Part shown: positions 29,554-37,920 of the stretch, piece by piece | Layout of the letters: each line of letters starts with the position of its first letter | How positions within the stretch are numbered: position 1 is the first letter of the stretch | Source of the DNA: JACKNG01 sp050184115 | Lineage (GTDB): Bacteria > Pseudomonadota > Gammaproteobacteria > Ga0077536 | Length of the DNA: 64,000 nucleotides | Assembly (NCBI GenBank): GCA_050184115.1 | Contig: JBFXAQ010000001.1 | Coordinates: forward strand, 496,001 to 560,000 | Reading direction: 5' to 3' | The notes under the pieces: model-generated | Seen by the model: the letters and a program-made list of their open reading frames with translations, nothing else | What the model was told of the DNA's origin: nothing | The model's database searches: none | Translations under genes and position numbers: made by a program

Positions 29554-29644
29554 GGAGAGGTGGCCGAGTGGCTGAAGGCGCTCCCCTGCTAAGGGAGTAT
29601 GGGTCAAAAGCCCATCGGGGGTTCGAATCCCCCTCTCTCCGCCA
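29554..29644 (+). tRNA. tRNA-Ser(GCT)
   Basis: 91-nt class II tRNA with encoded CCA. Acceptor GGAGAGG pairs with TCTCTCC (one G-U). The anticodon stem CTCCC/GGGAG encloses loop CTGCTAA with anticodon GCT at 29588-29590. The long variable arm TATGGGTCAAAAGCCCATC is typical of tRNA-Ser, and the T arm is GGGGG-TTCGAAT-CCCCC. Confidence 0.97.
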
Positions 29645-29716
29645 CAAAAGAACCCGCCTTGCGCGGGTTTTTTTGTGGCGGAGTGCAGGGCGTCGATGAG
29701 AACCCCGGGGTTCGAC
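29626..29716 (+). repeat. 91-bp direct repeat, copy 1 (tRNA-Ser 3' end plus terminator)
   Basis: Covers the last 19 nt of tRNA-Ser (from AATCCCCCTCTCTCC), the terminator and about 37 bp beyond, ending CCCCGGGGTTCGAC. It matches 29795-29885 at all but one position (CTTGCGCGGG versus CTTGTGCGGG). Confidence 0.95.
29645..29679 (+). terminator. intrinsic terminator of tRNA-Ser
   Basis: AACCCGC-CTTGC-GCGGGTT stem followed by a run of seven T. The flanking GCCACAAAA (starting at the tRNA 3' end) and TTTTGTGGC also pair, giving a long hairpin across 29641-29679. Confidence 0.9.
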
Positions 29717-29790
29717 CGGCGCGCATCGCGCGCCGGGACGCCGTTCTCTGAACGGCGCCCGCAGGGCGAGGAAACGCCATAGCGTTTCCG
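29716..29790. other. cluster of three hairpins between the 91-bp repeats
   Basis: Three consecutive perfect inverted repeats with 3-5 nt loops: CCGGCGCG/CGCGCCGG at 29716-29736, CGCCGTTC/GAACGGCG at 29739-29757, and GGAAACGC/GCGTTTCC at 29770-29789. No coding potential. Confidence 0.8.
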
Positions 29791-29794
29791 AGTC

Positions 29795-29885
29795 AATCCC
29801 CCTCTCTCCGCCACAAAAGAACCCGCCTTGTGCGGGTTTTTTTGTGGCGGAGTGCAGGGCGTCGATGAGAACCCCGGGGTTCGAC
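29795..29885 (+). repeat. 91-bp direct repeat, copy 2 (truncated tRNA 3' end plus second terminator)
   Basis: Second copy, offset by 169 bp, with one mismatch. It carries only the 3' tail of the tRNA (no acceptor 5' half or anticodon), followed by a second functional-looking terminator at 29814-29848. Confidence 0.95.
29814..29848 (+). terminator. second intrinsic terminator (duplicate)
   Basis: AACCCGC-CTTGT-GCGGGTT plus seven T, the duplicated copy of the tRNA terminator. It insulates the downstream P450 gene from tRNA/csrA read-through. Confidence 0.85.
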
Positions 29886-29976
29886 GGGCTCGCGGCACAC
29901 GCCAAACGGCGCCCGTTGAGGTCGGCGGACAATTCTCCGATGATGCCCGTCCTTTTGGGCACGATGCATTCCGATC

Positions 29977-31281
29977 ATGACGACTATTCCAACCGACCTG
30001 ATAGCGCCGCTGTTCGACCCCGCGACCTTCGCCCGACGCGGCGCAATCGATGAGCTCCTGCGCACCGTGCGACGCGAATTTCCGCTGGCCCGGGCAGAGG
30101 TCCCGGGCTACGACCCGCACTGGATCGTGTCGCGCTACGCGGACATCCAGGCGGTCAGCAGGCAGAACGATCTCTTCCACAACGCCGACCGCTCGGCCAC
30201 CCTCATCCCGCAACTCGGCGAGCAACTCGTGCAGGAGTTCACGGGCGGCGATTACAACCTGTTCCGGTCGCTGGTTCAGCTGGACGGCGCCGAACACAAG
30301 TCTTACCGCCGAGTGCTGTTCCAGGCGTTATCCGCCGGTGCCGTCTCACGGTTCGAAGCGAGCATCCGCGCTACCGCGAAGGCCCAACTCATCAAGCTCG
30401 AAGAGGCCGGTGGTGCGCTCGACTGGTCCAGCGCAATTGCCTCGGCTTACCCGCTGCGTGTCGTGCTCGACATCATCGGTGTCCCGGAGGACCAGCACGA
30501 TGACATGCTGCGGTTGACTCAGTGGCTGTTCAGTTGGGCCGATCCGGACCTTTGCAGACCAGGTACCGACCCACGCGAACCGCAGCAACAACCCCGCACC
30601 TGGAAGATTGTGTTCGACGAGTTCGATGCTTGCTTCTCGGACCTGATCGAGCGGCGGCGGCGCGAACCGCGTGACGATCTCGCGAGCCTGATCGCCAACG
30701 CGGCCATAGACGGCAGTGCGTTGGAGCACACGCGGGCGATTTCCTATTTCGCCATCCTGGCAACGGCCGGTCACGATTCGACAGCCCATACCACGGCAAC
30801 CGCGATGTGGGAAATGGCGGAACGGCCCGCTTTGTTCGCGCGCGTGCGCGACAACCCGGCACAACTCGACCGTTTCGTCGACGAAAGCATCCGCTGGACG
30901 ACACCGGTGAAACACTTCGTGCGCCATGCGACAGCCGACTGCGAACTTGCCGGCCAACGCGTCGCGCGTGGCGACCGCCTCTACCTCGCCTATCCCTCGG
31001 GCAATCGCGACGAAGCCGAATTCGAAGAACCGTTCGAGTTTCGTCCCGACCGCGCGCGCAATCGTCATCTCGGTTTCGGCTACGGCGGGCATGTTTGTCT
31101 GGGGCAGCACCTGGCGCGACTGGAGATGCGCATCCTGTGGGAGGTACTCCTGCCGCGCCTGGAGGCCGTGGAGATGGATGGCGAGGGCCGGTTGATCGCC
31201 TCGGAGTTCGTTTCGGGACCGAAGTCGGTCCCCATCCGCTACCGTTGCGGGGCGGGCAGAGTGTCGTCGCACGCGTCCTGA
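29977..31281 (+). CDS. cytochrome P450
   Basis: Soluble bacterial class I P450 monooxygenase, 434 aa. The I-helix oxygen-binding motif is AGHDST (264-269), the K-helix ExxR is E303-S-I-R306, and the heme loop is FGYGGHVCLG with ligand Cys374. No membrane anchor. It resembles the CYP families that act on small organic or steroid/terpenoid substrates, but the substrate cannot be inferred. No ferredoxin or reductase gene is adjacent, so electron donors must be encoded elsewhere. It directly follows the duplicated tRNA terminator, a typical site for acquired genes, although its composition is like the neighbours. Confidence 0.95.
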   Translation: MTTIPTDLIAPLFDPATFARRGAIDELLRTVRREFPLARAEVPGYDPHWIVSRYADIQAVSRQNDLFHNADRSATLIPQLGEQLVQEFTGGDYNLFRSLVQLDGAEHKSYRRVLFQALSAGAVSRFEASIRATAKAQLIKLEEAGGALDWSSAIASAYPLRVVLDIIGVPEDQHDDMLRLTQWLFSWADPDLCRPGTDPREPQQQPRTWKIVFDEFDACFSDLIERRRREPRDDLASLIANAAIDGSALEHTRAISYFAILATAGHDSTAHTTATAMWEMAERPALFARVRDNPAQLDRFVDESIRWTTPVKHFVRHATADCELAGQRVARGDRLYLAYPSGNRDEAEFEEPFEFRPDRARNRHLGFGYGGHVCLGQHLARLEMRILWEVLLPRLEAVEMDGEGRLIASEFVSGPKSVPIRYRCGAGRVSSHAS

Positions 31282-31510
31282 ACCCGGTGCCGCACACGTT
31301 TCGCCCGCCGTTCGTGCCGCACGTTCACGCCTATTGCGTCGGCGCAGATGTCCGCCGGCCGCCACTGCGCCATCGAACGCAGCTGGGCCGACCAGGCGGA
31401 TCTGCAGCGTGTGCATCCAGCTTTTCGATTCTCCAATCGGCGGGTTCTCTCGCGCATGGACCATGGGCTAAGCTCGCGCCCCACCGATGCCGAAAATGGA
31501 ACCCGCAACG

Positions 31511-32281
31511 ATGAGCAGCGATCTCACCGCGGCTGTCGAACGCGTCGCCGCGCGCCTACGCGGCGCGCGGCGTGTCGCCGTCCTGACGGGCGCCGGCATG
31601 TCGGTGGCATCGGGCCTGCCCACCTATCGCGGCATCGGCGGCCTGTACAACGAAATGATCGTCGACGAAGGCATGGCGATCGAGGAGATCCTCCACGCAT
31701 ACACTTTTGCCCGTAACCCGGCTTTGACTTGGAAGTACATCGCTCAGATCGAACGCGCCTGTCGTGGAGCCGGAGCCAACGAGGGCCACCGAATCCTGGC
31801 CCGTTGGGACGAGCGTTACGACCTGCACGTCGCGACGCAGAACGTCGACGGCTTTCATCGGGACGCGGGTAGCCGGCATGTCATCGAACTGCACGGCAAC
31901 CTCGGCGAGATGTACTGCATCGATTGTGAGCGCGCCTTCACCATGGAAGAACTCGAACCGTTGGCGATGCCGCCCCGCTGCCTGCATTGCGATGGCCTGA
32001 TCAGGCCGAACGTCGTGCTGTTCGGCGAGATGCTTCCGGTCGCAGCGCTCGACGCATACGAGCGCGAACTCGCACGCGGCTTCGACGTGATGTTCTCGAT
32101 CGGTACGAGCGCGGGCTTTCCGTATATCCAGCAACCGGTGTTCGAGGCCGCGCGCCGAGGCACCTACACGGTTGAGATCAACCCCGACAGGACCTCGTTA
32201 TCGGTAGTCGTCGCCGAGCATCTGGCCTGCCCGGCACAGGTTGCGCTCATCGCCATCGACGAGGCGCTCCAGAGTGCATGA
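31511..32281 (+). CDS. NAD-dependent protein deacylase, Sir2 family
   Basis: Sirtuin that removes acyl groups from lysine at the expense of NAD. ATG 31511 (256 aa) is preferred; ATG 31487 would add eight residues. Motifs: LTGAGMSVASGLPTYRG (NAD loop), TQNVDGFHRDAG, catalytic His in IELHGNLGEMYC, the zinc pairs CIDC and CLHC, and NVVLFGEMLP. A bacterial class II/III-like form. The Arg/Tyr pair typical of desuccinylases is not obvious (GGLYNEM replaces it), so the acyl preference is open. Confidence 0.93.
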   Translation: MSSDLTAAVERVAARLRGARRVAVLTGAGMSVASGLPTYRGIGGLYNEMIVDEGMAIEEILHAYTFARNPALTWKYIAQIERACRGAGANEGHRILARWDERYDLHVATQNVDGFHRDAGSRHVIELHGNLGEMYCIDCERAFTMEELEPLAMPPRCLHCDGLIRPNVVLFGEMLPVAALDAYERELARGFDVMFSIGTSAGFPYIQQPVFEAARRGTYTVEINPDRTSLSVVVAEHLACPAQVALIAIDEALQSA

Positions 32282-32693
32282 AGGTCGGCGGCGGGCGACG
32301 ATTCGACGCGAACCTGGGCGCGGCAACCGTGTCGCGACACCGACGCATCCGTTGGCGGTTGAGACACCAGGGGCAAAAGGCGCAATTTGCCCGTAAAAAA
32401 AGCCACAAAACGACCTGTCAAGGCTTCCAATTTCGGGCGCGATGATTATAGTAGCGCCTTCGTTCAGGACCTGTTTTCCCCGCACTAACCGGCATGTCCG
32501 GTATCGCGGCTCCGGCCGGGGAGCACCTCGAGCAGCCGCGAGATTTGCGGGTAGGCGACGAGTTCGAGTCAAGGTGTCGCGCGGGAACGTGGCGCCCAAC
32601 ACGGCGCTACAGGAGCAACCCGAACCGATACCGAAACGTGCATACCAACAGTTACCAACGATTACACGCTACCACCTGCCACGGGAGGAACTC
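32282..32693 (+). other. intergenic region and long leader of the HU-like gene
   Basis: 412 bp without a credible gene. The left part contains an A-rich patch (GTAAAAAAAGCCACAAAACG) ahead of the promoter at 32425-32452. From about 32459 to the ATG there would be a 235-nt leader with a short hairpin ACCGG-CATGT-CCGGT at about 32489-32503. No known riboswitch class is recognised. Confidence 0.5.
32425..32452 (+). promoter_or_regulatory. candidate promoter for the HU-like gene
   Basis: TATAGT at 32447-32452, within GATGATTATAGT, is a good -10. The upstream TTCCAA at 32425-32430 (16-bp spacing) is a weak -35. An A-rich patch at about 32394-32410 could act as an UP element. Confidence 0.4.
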
Positions 32694-33029
32694 ATGAGCA
32701 AAGCGAAGACCAGCGCTATCAAGGAAAAGCAGACCAAGTCGGCGATCATCGCTGCCGTCGCCGAGGATACCGGCCTGACCAAAAAGCAGGTCCAGGCCGT
32801 TCTGCAGTCGACCAAGGCCTTGGCTACCCGCCATCTGATCAAGAACGGTTCCGGTGAATTCACCGTGCCGGAGATCGGCGTCAAGCTGCGTCGCGTGCAG
32901 AAGGCCGCACGCAAGGCCGGCATGGCCCGCAACCCGTTCACCGGCGAGATGGTCAAGGTCGATGCCCGGCCGGCCAGCCTGTCGGTGCGCGCAACCGCGA
33001 TGAAGGCGATCAAGGACTCCGTCGCCTGA
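32694..33029 (+). CDS. HU/IHF family DNA-binding protein
   Basis: Nucleoid-associated protein, 111 aa, against about 90 for ordinary HU. ATG 32694 follows GGGAGGAA; the frame is open far upstream but has no coding character there. Residues 15-110 carry the HU fold: TKSAIIAAVAEDTGLTKKQV, FTVPEIGVKLRRVQKAARKAG, and the DNA-binding arm with RNPFTGEMVKV. The extra length is an N-terminal basic segment (SKAKTSAIKEKQ) and a longer central part. It is followed by a clear terminator, so it is monocistronic. Confidence 0.9.
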   Translation: MSKAKTSAIKEKQTKSAIIAAVAEDTGLTKKQVQAVLQSTKALATRHLIKNGSGEFTVPEIGVKLRRVQKAARKAGMARNPFTGEMVKVDARPASLSVRATAMKAIKDSVA

Positions 33030-33052
33030 ACGGTTGACCAACGATGCTTGTG

Positions 33053-33082
33053 AAGCCGGCGCAGTGACGCCGGCTTTTTTTT
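33053..33082 (+). terminator. intrinsic terminator after the HU-like gene
   Basis: AAGCCGGCG-CAGTGA-CGCCGGCTT, nine perfect pairs followed by eight T, 23 nt after the stop codon. Confidence 0.93.
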
Positions 33083-33150
33083 GTCTCGTGGTGGCGCGTT
33101 GCTTGCCATTCCGATGGCGGTCGATTAACGTGCCGCCGAACTGTAGCCTG

Positions 33151-33347
33151 GGTGCCCTGGAACCGATCGAAACCAGGGTTAAACGGGAAGCCGGTGCGTC
33201 GACGTACCCTCGTACGCGACAACGCCGGCGCTGCCCCCGCAACGGTAGGCGAGGGCGGGTTCCAACGAGCCACTGTGTCACGACATGGGAAGGCGGAACC
33301 CGCGGCGACGCTTCAAGTCGCCCACTCGCGAGCCCGGATACCGGCCC
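33151..33347 (+). promoter_or_regulatory. cobalamin (adenosylcobalamin) riboswitch
   Basis: Conserved elements appear in the right order: AAACGGGAAGCCGGTG (33181-33196), GCTGCCCCCGCAACGGTA, the B12 box-type GAGCCACTG...CATGGGAAGGCG near 33268-33295, and the closing AGCCCGGATACCGGCC (33331-33346). It lies about 160 nt upstream of a BtuB-like receptor gene, which should be repressed when cobalamin is plentiful. A perfect 8-bp hairpin GTACCACG-AGAG-CGTGGTAC at 33361-33380 follows and may belong to the expression platform. Confidence 0.95.
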
Positions 33348-33508
33348 ACGCCAGACATGCGTACCACGAGAGCGTGGTACGTCCTGTTGACGACGCGCGG
33401 AGGGCGCGAGCGGATTGTCGGGTCCTAACGGCTGCTTCCCGCATTCTCGTAATCCTTCGCGCTCTGACGGTCGTCGCACCGGGGTAGGTGCCGACCGGGA
33501 GATGAGCC

Positions 33509-35470
33509 ATGCCCTCCGTTCGCGCCTTGGCGCCATGCCTCCTCGCGTTCGCCTCCGCACTGGTCGCGGCGACAGAGCAACCGGTCGACAACATCGTCAT
33601 CACCGCGTCCCGCCGCCCGATCGAAATCGAGCGCGTCGGGGCAAGTGTCACCGTGCTCGACCGTGACTTCATCGAGCGCAGACAGGCGATGTTCGTTGCC
33701 GACCTACTGCGCGCCGTACCCGGCCTTGCGGTGAGCCGCTCGGGCGGCGCGGGCAAACAGACGCAGCTGCGCATGCGCGGCGCCGAAGGCAATCACCTCA
33801 TGGTGTTGCTCGACGGTATCGAGGTCAACGATCTGGCCGGTAACGACGAGTTCGATTTCTCGAACCTCAGTACGGCGGATATCGAACGTATCGAGATCGT
33901 ACGTGGTCCGCAGAGCGCCCTGTGGGGCAGCGATGCCCTGGCCGGGGTCATCAACATCATCACGCGCAAGGGTGACGCCGGGTATACCGCGGATCTCGCG
34001 CTGGAGGGCGGCTCGTTCGCCACCACCCAGCAACGTGCAAGCTTCTCCCTCGGTGCTGACGACAGGCACCTGCGTTTCGGTGTCGCCCGAATCGATACCG
34101 GCGGCAGCAACGTGTCACGCTTCGGAGACGAGGAGGATGCGTACCATGCGTTGACCATTGACGCCAACGGTGCGCTCGATGTGACGGCAGGGGTGCGCCT
34201 GTCGTTCGTGTTGCGCAACGTCGACAGCCGCACAGAGAACGACAGCGGCGTCCTCACCGGTCTGCCGGTCGATACGCCGGGGCTCAGCGACAGTAACCAG
34301 ACCTATCTCGGGACGCGCGCGGATATCGCGCTGTTCGACGGCCGCTGGACGCAGCGTGCCGAGGCCAACTGGACATCGACCGCCACCGATACGGTAGACC
34401 CCGCGGTGTTCCAGCAAGGCACGACGGAGGGTGATCGTTACGAACTCACGTACCAGTCCAGCGCCTGGTTCGACACGGACGTCGGCACCGCGGCTCGCCA
34501 CGTCGTGACGTTCGCCGTCGACCACGAGTATCAGCGCTTCCGCCAGCGTGGACCGGTGACGGTGTTCGGCGATCCCAACCAGGAAAGGGGTATGCACAAC
34601 ACGGGGCTTACGGGTGAGTACCGAGTCACCCTCGCCGACCAACTCGACCTCGCGGGCAGCGCGCGGCGTGACCTGAATTCGGATTTTCGCGACATCACCA
34701 CCTACCGCGCCAGCGCCGCCTGGCACACCCCCTGGTTCGGCAGCGTCGTCAATCTCGCGTACGCCACCGGGCAGAAGGCGCCGACCTTCATCGAGCGGTT
34801 CGGCTTCGCTTCGGGTGGGCTGTTTGGCCCGGTATTCATCGGTAACGGTACGCTCGATCCCGAGCATTCGCGGGGATGGGAGGTGGGCCTGCGCCAACCC
34901 CTGTTCGACGGCAACCTGCAGCTCGCGGCAACCTGGTTCGAAGAGCGCCTGGAGGACGAGATCTTCGGTTTCGCTGTCGATGCGACCGGGACTACGGCGA
35001 CCGCCGTCAACCAGGGCGGCACCAGCCGCCGCAGCGGCTTCGAGTTCGAGGCGGACGCGACACTCCCGCTCGGCCTGCTGCTCGACGCGAGTTACACGTA
35101 TCTCGATGCCACCGAGCTCGATCGCGTGAGCGGACTGCGCAAGGACGAAGTCAGGCGCCCGAACCACCAGGCCAGCTTCGCCCTCGACTGGCGCTCGCCC
35201 GCCGGGCGCTGGAAACTCGGCAGCTTTGTCACCTATAGCGGGACCTTCGAGGACCTCACCTTCCTGCCGCCGACCTTCGCCCAGCAGCGGGTGCGCATGG
35301 ACGGCTACGTGCTCGTCGGTGGCAACGCCAGTGTCACCGTCGCGCGTGGCGTGGAGGTCTACGCGCGGGTGGAGAACGCGCTCGACGAGCACTACGAGGA
35401 ACTGTTCGGGTTCCGCGCACCCGGACTGGCCGGCTACGCAGGGCTGCGCATCGACTTCTTCCCGCCCTGA
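33509..35470 (+). CDS. btuB: TonB-dependent vitamin B12 receptor, BtuB-like
   Basis: Outer-membrane transporter that imports cobalamin using TonB energy. 653 aa with signal peptide (cut near ALVAA), a TonB-box-like segment DNIVITASR, a plug domain (RAVPGLAVSRSGG, QLRMRGAEGNHLMVLLDGIE, IEIVRGPQSALWGSDALAGV), then a beta-barrel of about 22 strands ending YAGLRIDFFPP with a terminal aromatic region. Control by the cobalamin riboswitch supports a corrinoid substrate. No btuCDF or cob genes follow. Confidence 0.93.
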   Translation: MPSVRALAPCLLAFASALVAATEQPVDNIVITASRRPIEIERVGASVTVLDRDFIERRQAMFVADLLRAVPGLAVSRSGGAGKQTQLRMRGAEGNHLMVLLDGIEVNDLAGNDEFDFSNLSTADIERIEIVRGPQSALWGSDALAGVINIITRKGDAGYTADLALEGGSFATTQQRASFSLGADDRHLRFGVARIDTGGSNVSRFGDEEDAYHALTIDANGALDVTAGVRLSFVLRNVDSRTENDSGVLTGLPVDTPGLSDSNQTYLGTRADIALFDGRWTQRAEANWTSTATDTVDPAVFQQGTTEGDRYELTYQSSAWFDTDVGTAARHVVTFAVDHEYQRFRQRGPVTVFGDPNQERGMHNTGLTGEYRVTLADQLDLAGSARRDLNSDFRDITTYRASAAWHTPWFGSVVNLAYATGQKAPTFIERFGFASGGLFGPVFIGNGTLDPEHSRGWEVGLRQPLFDGNLQLAATWFEERLEDEIFGFAVDATGTTATAVNQGGTSRRSGFEFEADATLPLGLLLDASYTYLDATELDRVSGLRKDEVRRPNHQASFALDWRSPAGRWKLGSFVTYSGTFEDLTFLPPTFAQQRVRMDGYVLVGGNASVTVARGVEVYARVENALDEHYEELFGFRAPGLAGYAGLRIDFFPP

Positions 35471-35551
35471 AATCCGTCCCCGCCGCGCCGCGTTGCAAAG
35501 CGCTGGGCGCGCGTGGACACTGGGCAGCCCGTTCCTAATGGCCAGGAATCC

Positions 35552-36817
35552 ATGCACTGCATCGTCATCGGCGCCGGCCTGCTCGGCCTGACCACCGCCA
35601 CCTGTCTGCAGCAGGGTGGGGCCCGGGTCACCGTCATCGAGCGCGCACCGGGAGCGGGGCTCGAAACGAGCTTCGCCAACGGTGGCATGCTGCACGCCAG
35701 CCAGGCCAGTCCGTGGAACGAGCCCGGTGTGCTCAGCCAAGCGCTGCGCATGCTCGGGCGCGAGGACTCCGCCCTGTTGATCCGTCCGCGTGCCCTGCCG
35801 AGCATGCTGCGCTGGACCTGGGATTTCTTTCGCCAGTCTTCTCCAAGGTGCTTCGAGCGGAACATGGCGCGTAACGCGCGCCTCGCGAGTTACTCACTGC
35901 GAATGCTGGATGCGCTGTATAACGACATCGCGTCGGACTACGAGCGCGCCGACCGCGGCACGCTGAAGATCTACCGTACCGTGCAGGAACTCGATGCCGC
36001 GCTGGCGGCGGCCGAACGCTGTCGTGCATGGGACGTACGGTTCGACGTCCTCGACAGCGCTGCTGTCGCGCGGCTCGAGCCAGCGCTGGGGCCGGTGCAG
36101 CAAGCACTGAGCGGTGGTGTCCACTTTCCCGACGACGTTGCCGGCGACGCCCATCTCTTTTGTCGCGCGCTGTCACAGCGGCTCGTTCGCGACGGCGCCG
36201 AGTTGCGCTACGAATCGCACGCTGAGCAGATCCTGCTCGCCGCCGGGCGGTTCGATGCGGTGGTGATCGATGGCGAACCGCTGCGGGCCGACGCCTGCGT
36301 GGTCGCGGCCGGCAGCTATAGCGCGGCCCTGCTGGCGCCGCTCGGACTGCGCCTGCCGGTCCAACCGGTCAAGGGCTACTCGCTGACGATCCCGCTCGCC
36401 AGCTGGCATGCTCCGCCGCGGGTACCGGTCATCGACGAGCACTTCCACGCTGCGGTGTGTCCGCTGGGTGAGCGTCTGCGGGTCGCCGGCACGGCCGAGT
36501 TCACCGGTTTCGATGCCGCGCTGACCCCTTCGCGCATCGCCAACCTGTACCACCTCGTCGAACAGGTCTATCCAGAGGGCGCGCGACTTGTCGACCCCCG
36601 CACGGTGGTCGAGTGGTGCGGTTTCCGGCCCATGAGCCCGGACGGAGTCGGCCTTATGGGACCGAGCGCGATACCGGGCCTCCACCTCAACACCGGTCAC
36701 GGTCACCTCGGATGGACCATGGCCCCGGGCGCCGGTAAATTGGTCGCCGATCAGGTACTCGGTGTCGTCACCGACATCGCCAGCGCAGACTACCTGCCGG
36801 CGCGGTTTGCCTGCTGA
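35552..36817 (+). CDS. dadA: D-amino-acid dehydrogenase, DadA-type flavoprotein
   Basis: FAD-dependent membrane-associated oxidation of D-amino acids to keto acids. ATG 35552 (MHCIVIGAGLLGLTTATCL, 421 aa) opens directly into the Rossmann FAD motif GAGLLGL; GTG 35513 would add 13 residues. Typical DAO-family pieces: ETSFANGGMLHASQASPWNEPG, VVAAGSYSAALL, PVQPVKGYSLTIP and the C-terminal GLHLNTGHGHLGWTMAPGAG. Not accompanied by alanine racemase. Confidence 0.92.
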   Translation: MHCIVIGAGLLGLTTATCLQQGGARVTVIERAPGAGLETSFANGGMLHASQASPWNEPGVLSQALRMLGREDSALLIRPRALPSMLRWTWDFFRQSSPRCFERNMARNARLASYSLRMLDALYNDIASDYERADRGTLKIYRTVQELDAALAAAERCRAWDVRFDVLDSAAVARLEPALGPVQQALSGGVHFPDDVAGDAHLFCRALSQRLVRDGAELRYESHAEQILLAAGRFDAVVIDGEPLRADACVVAAGSYSAALLAPLGLRLPVQPVKGYSLTIPLASWHAPPRVPVIDEHFHAAVCPLGERLRVAGTAEFTGFDAALTPSRIANLYHLVEQVYPEGARLVDPRTVVEWCGFRPMSPDGVGLMGPSAIPGLHLNTGHGHLGWTMAPGAGKLVADQVLGVVTDIASADYLPARFAC

Positions 36818-36850
36818 GCGGTACTGCCATCCAAGCCAGGAGACATCCCA

Positions 36851-37468
36851 GTGGAATTTGCCGACATCGTCGCCCGACGCTGCAGCGTGCGCCAATTCGA
36901 ACCCGGCGTGACCATCGACGACGCCACCCTGAGCGCAATCTTCGAGCGCGTCGTGCAGAGCCCGAGTTCGTTCAACGTGCAGCATTGGCAATTCGTGATT
37001 GTCCGGGATACGGCGCGCAAGGCCGCGTTGCGCAAGCTGTCCTTCGGCCAGGCCCAGGTCGAACAGTGTGCCGCCGCGGTGTTCGTGTGCGGTAACCTGC
37101 TCGCCCACGAGGATGCCGCGCGCCTTTATGCGGATGCGGGCGAGGAGGCGCGCAACAAGTACGTACCGATGATCGAAGGTGTCTACCGTGACCAACCTGT
37201 GCTGCAGCGCGAGGAGGCCATCCGCAGTGGTGCGCTGGCGGCAATGACGCTGATGTACGCGGCACGCGATCTCGGCTGGGATTCCGGCCCGATGATCGGA
37301 TTCGACGCGGCCAAGGTCGCCGCCTACCTCGATCTGCCCGACACGGTGGTTCCGGTCATGCTGGTCGTGCTCGGGCGCGCTGCCGTGGCGCCGGGGCCGC
37401 GTGGCTACCGTCGTCCGCTGTCCGAAGTCGTGCACCTCGAAGGCTTTGGCGGCGCCCGCCTCGGCTGA
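36851..37468 (+). CDS. nitroreductase family protein
   Basis: FMN-dependent NAD(P)H oxidoreductase fold, 205 aa from GTG 36851, 33 nt after dadA. Family features: the N-terminal RRCSVRQFEPG FMN-phosphate-binding arginines, QSPSSFNVQHWQFVIVRD, GALAAMTLMYAARDLGWDSGPMIGF and a C-terminal region with RRPLSEVVH. Natural substrate unknown. Confidence 0.9.
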   Translation: MEFADIVARRCSVRQFEPGVTIDDATLSAIFERVVQSPSSFNVQHWQFVIVRDTARKAALRKLSFGQAQVEQCAAAVFVCGNLLAHEDAARLYADAGEEARNKYVPMIEGVYRDQPVLQREEAIRSGALAAMTLMYAARDLGWDSGPMIGFDAAKVAAYLDLPDTVVPVMLVVLGRAAVAPGPRGYRRPLSEVVHLEGFGGARLG

Positions 37469-37480
37469 GAGCCAGGAGCG

Positions 37481-37870
37481 ATGGAGACGACCGCGGCGGG
37501 GATTGCATGCTGGCGCTGCGGCGCACGCATCGACGATGCGCTGTTCCCGCTGCGCCGCGAGGAGGTCTGCGCGGCGTGCAACGCTGATCTGCACGTTTGC
37601 AAACAATGCCGGTTCTTCAATGCGCGGGTTTCCGACGGTTGTGACGAACCGCTCGCCGGCGGCGTTTCGAACAAGGAACGCGCGAACTTCTGCGACTATT
37701 TCACCGCGGTTTCGCCGGCCGCGGACACTGCCAGCGACATGGAGGCGCGGGCCCGGGCCGATCTCGACGCGCTGTTCGGCGGCGGCAGCGGCGGCACCTC
37801 CTCGACGGACGCCGATGCCAACCGCTCTGAACTCGAGCGCCTGTTCGGCCTGCGCAAGGATCCGGACTGA
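37481..37870 (+). CDS. small zinc-ribbon protein of unknown function
   Basis: 129 aa. Cysteine pairs suggest one or two zinc sites: CWRCGARI, VCAACNADLHVCKQC and NFCDYF. The second half is low-complexity and acidic (GGGSGGTSSTDADAN) and ends LERLFGLRKDPD. It starts 12 nt after the nitroreductase and looks co-transcribed. No enzymatic motif is seen. Confidence 0.8.
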   Translation: METTAAGIACWRCGARIDDALFPLRREEVCAACNADLHVCKQCRFFNARVSDGCDEPLAGGVSNKERANFCDYFTAVSPAADTASDMEARARADLDALFGGGSGGTSSTDADANRSELERLFGLRKDPD

Positions 37871-37920
37871 CAGCCGGGCACTTCCGTGGACCATCCACCA
37901 ATCAAGCGAGGGGAGAAACC

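Noticed and set aside
29626..29885. CRISPR-like repeat array near tRNA-Ser
   Set aside because: Only two copies, 91 bp each, containing a tRNA tail and terminator; no spacers or cas genes.
29513..30297. Minus-strand frames across tRNA-Ser and its terminator giving GGERGIRTPDG-like peptides
   Set aside because: This is the familiar spurious peptide produced by reading tRNA-Ser and terminator sequence backwards; no gene.
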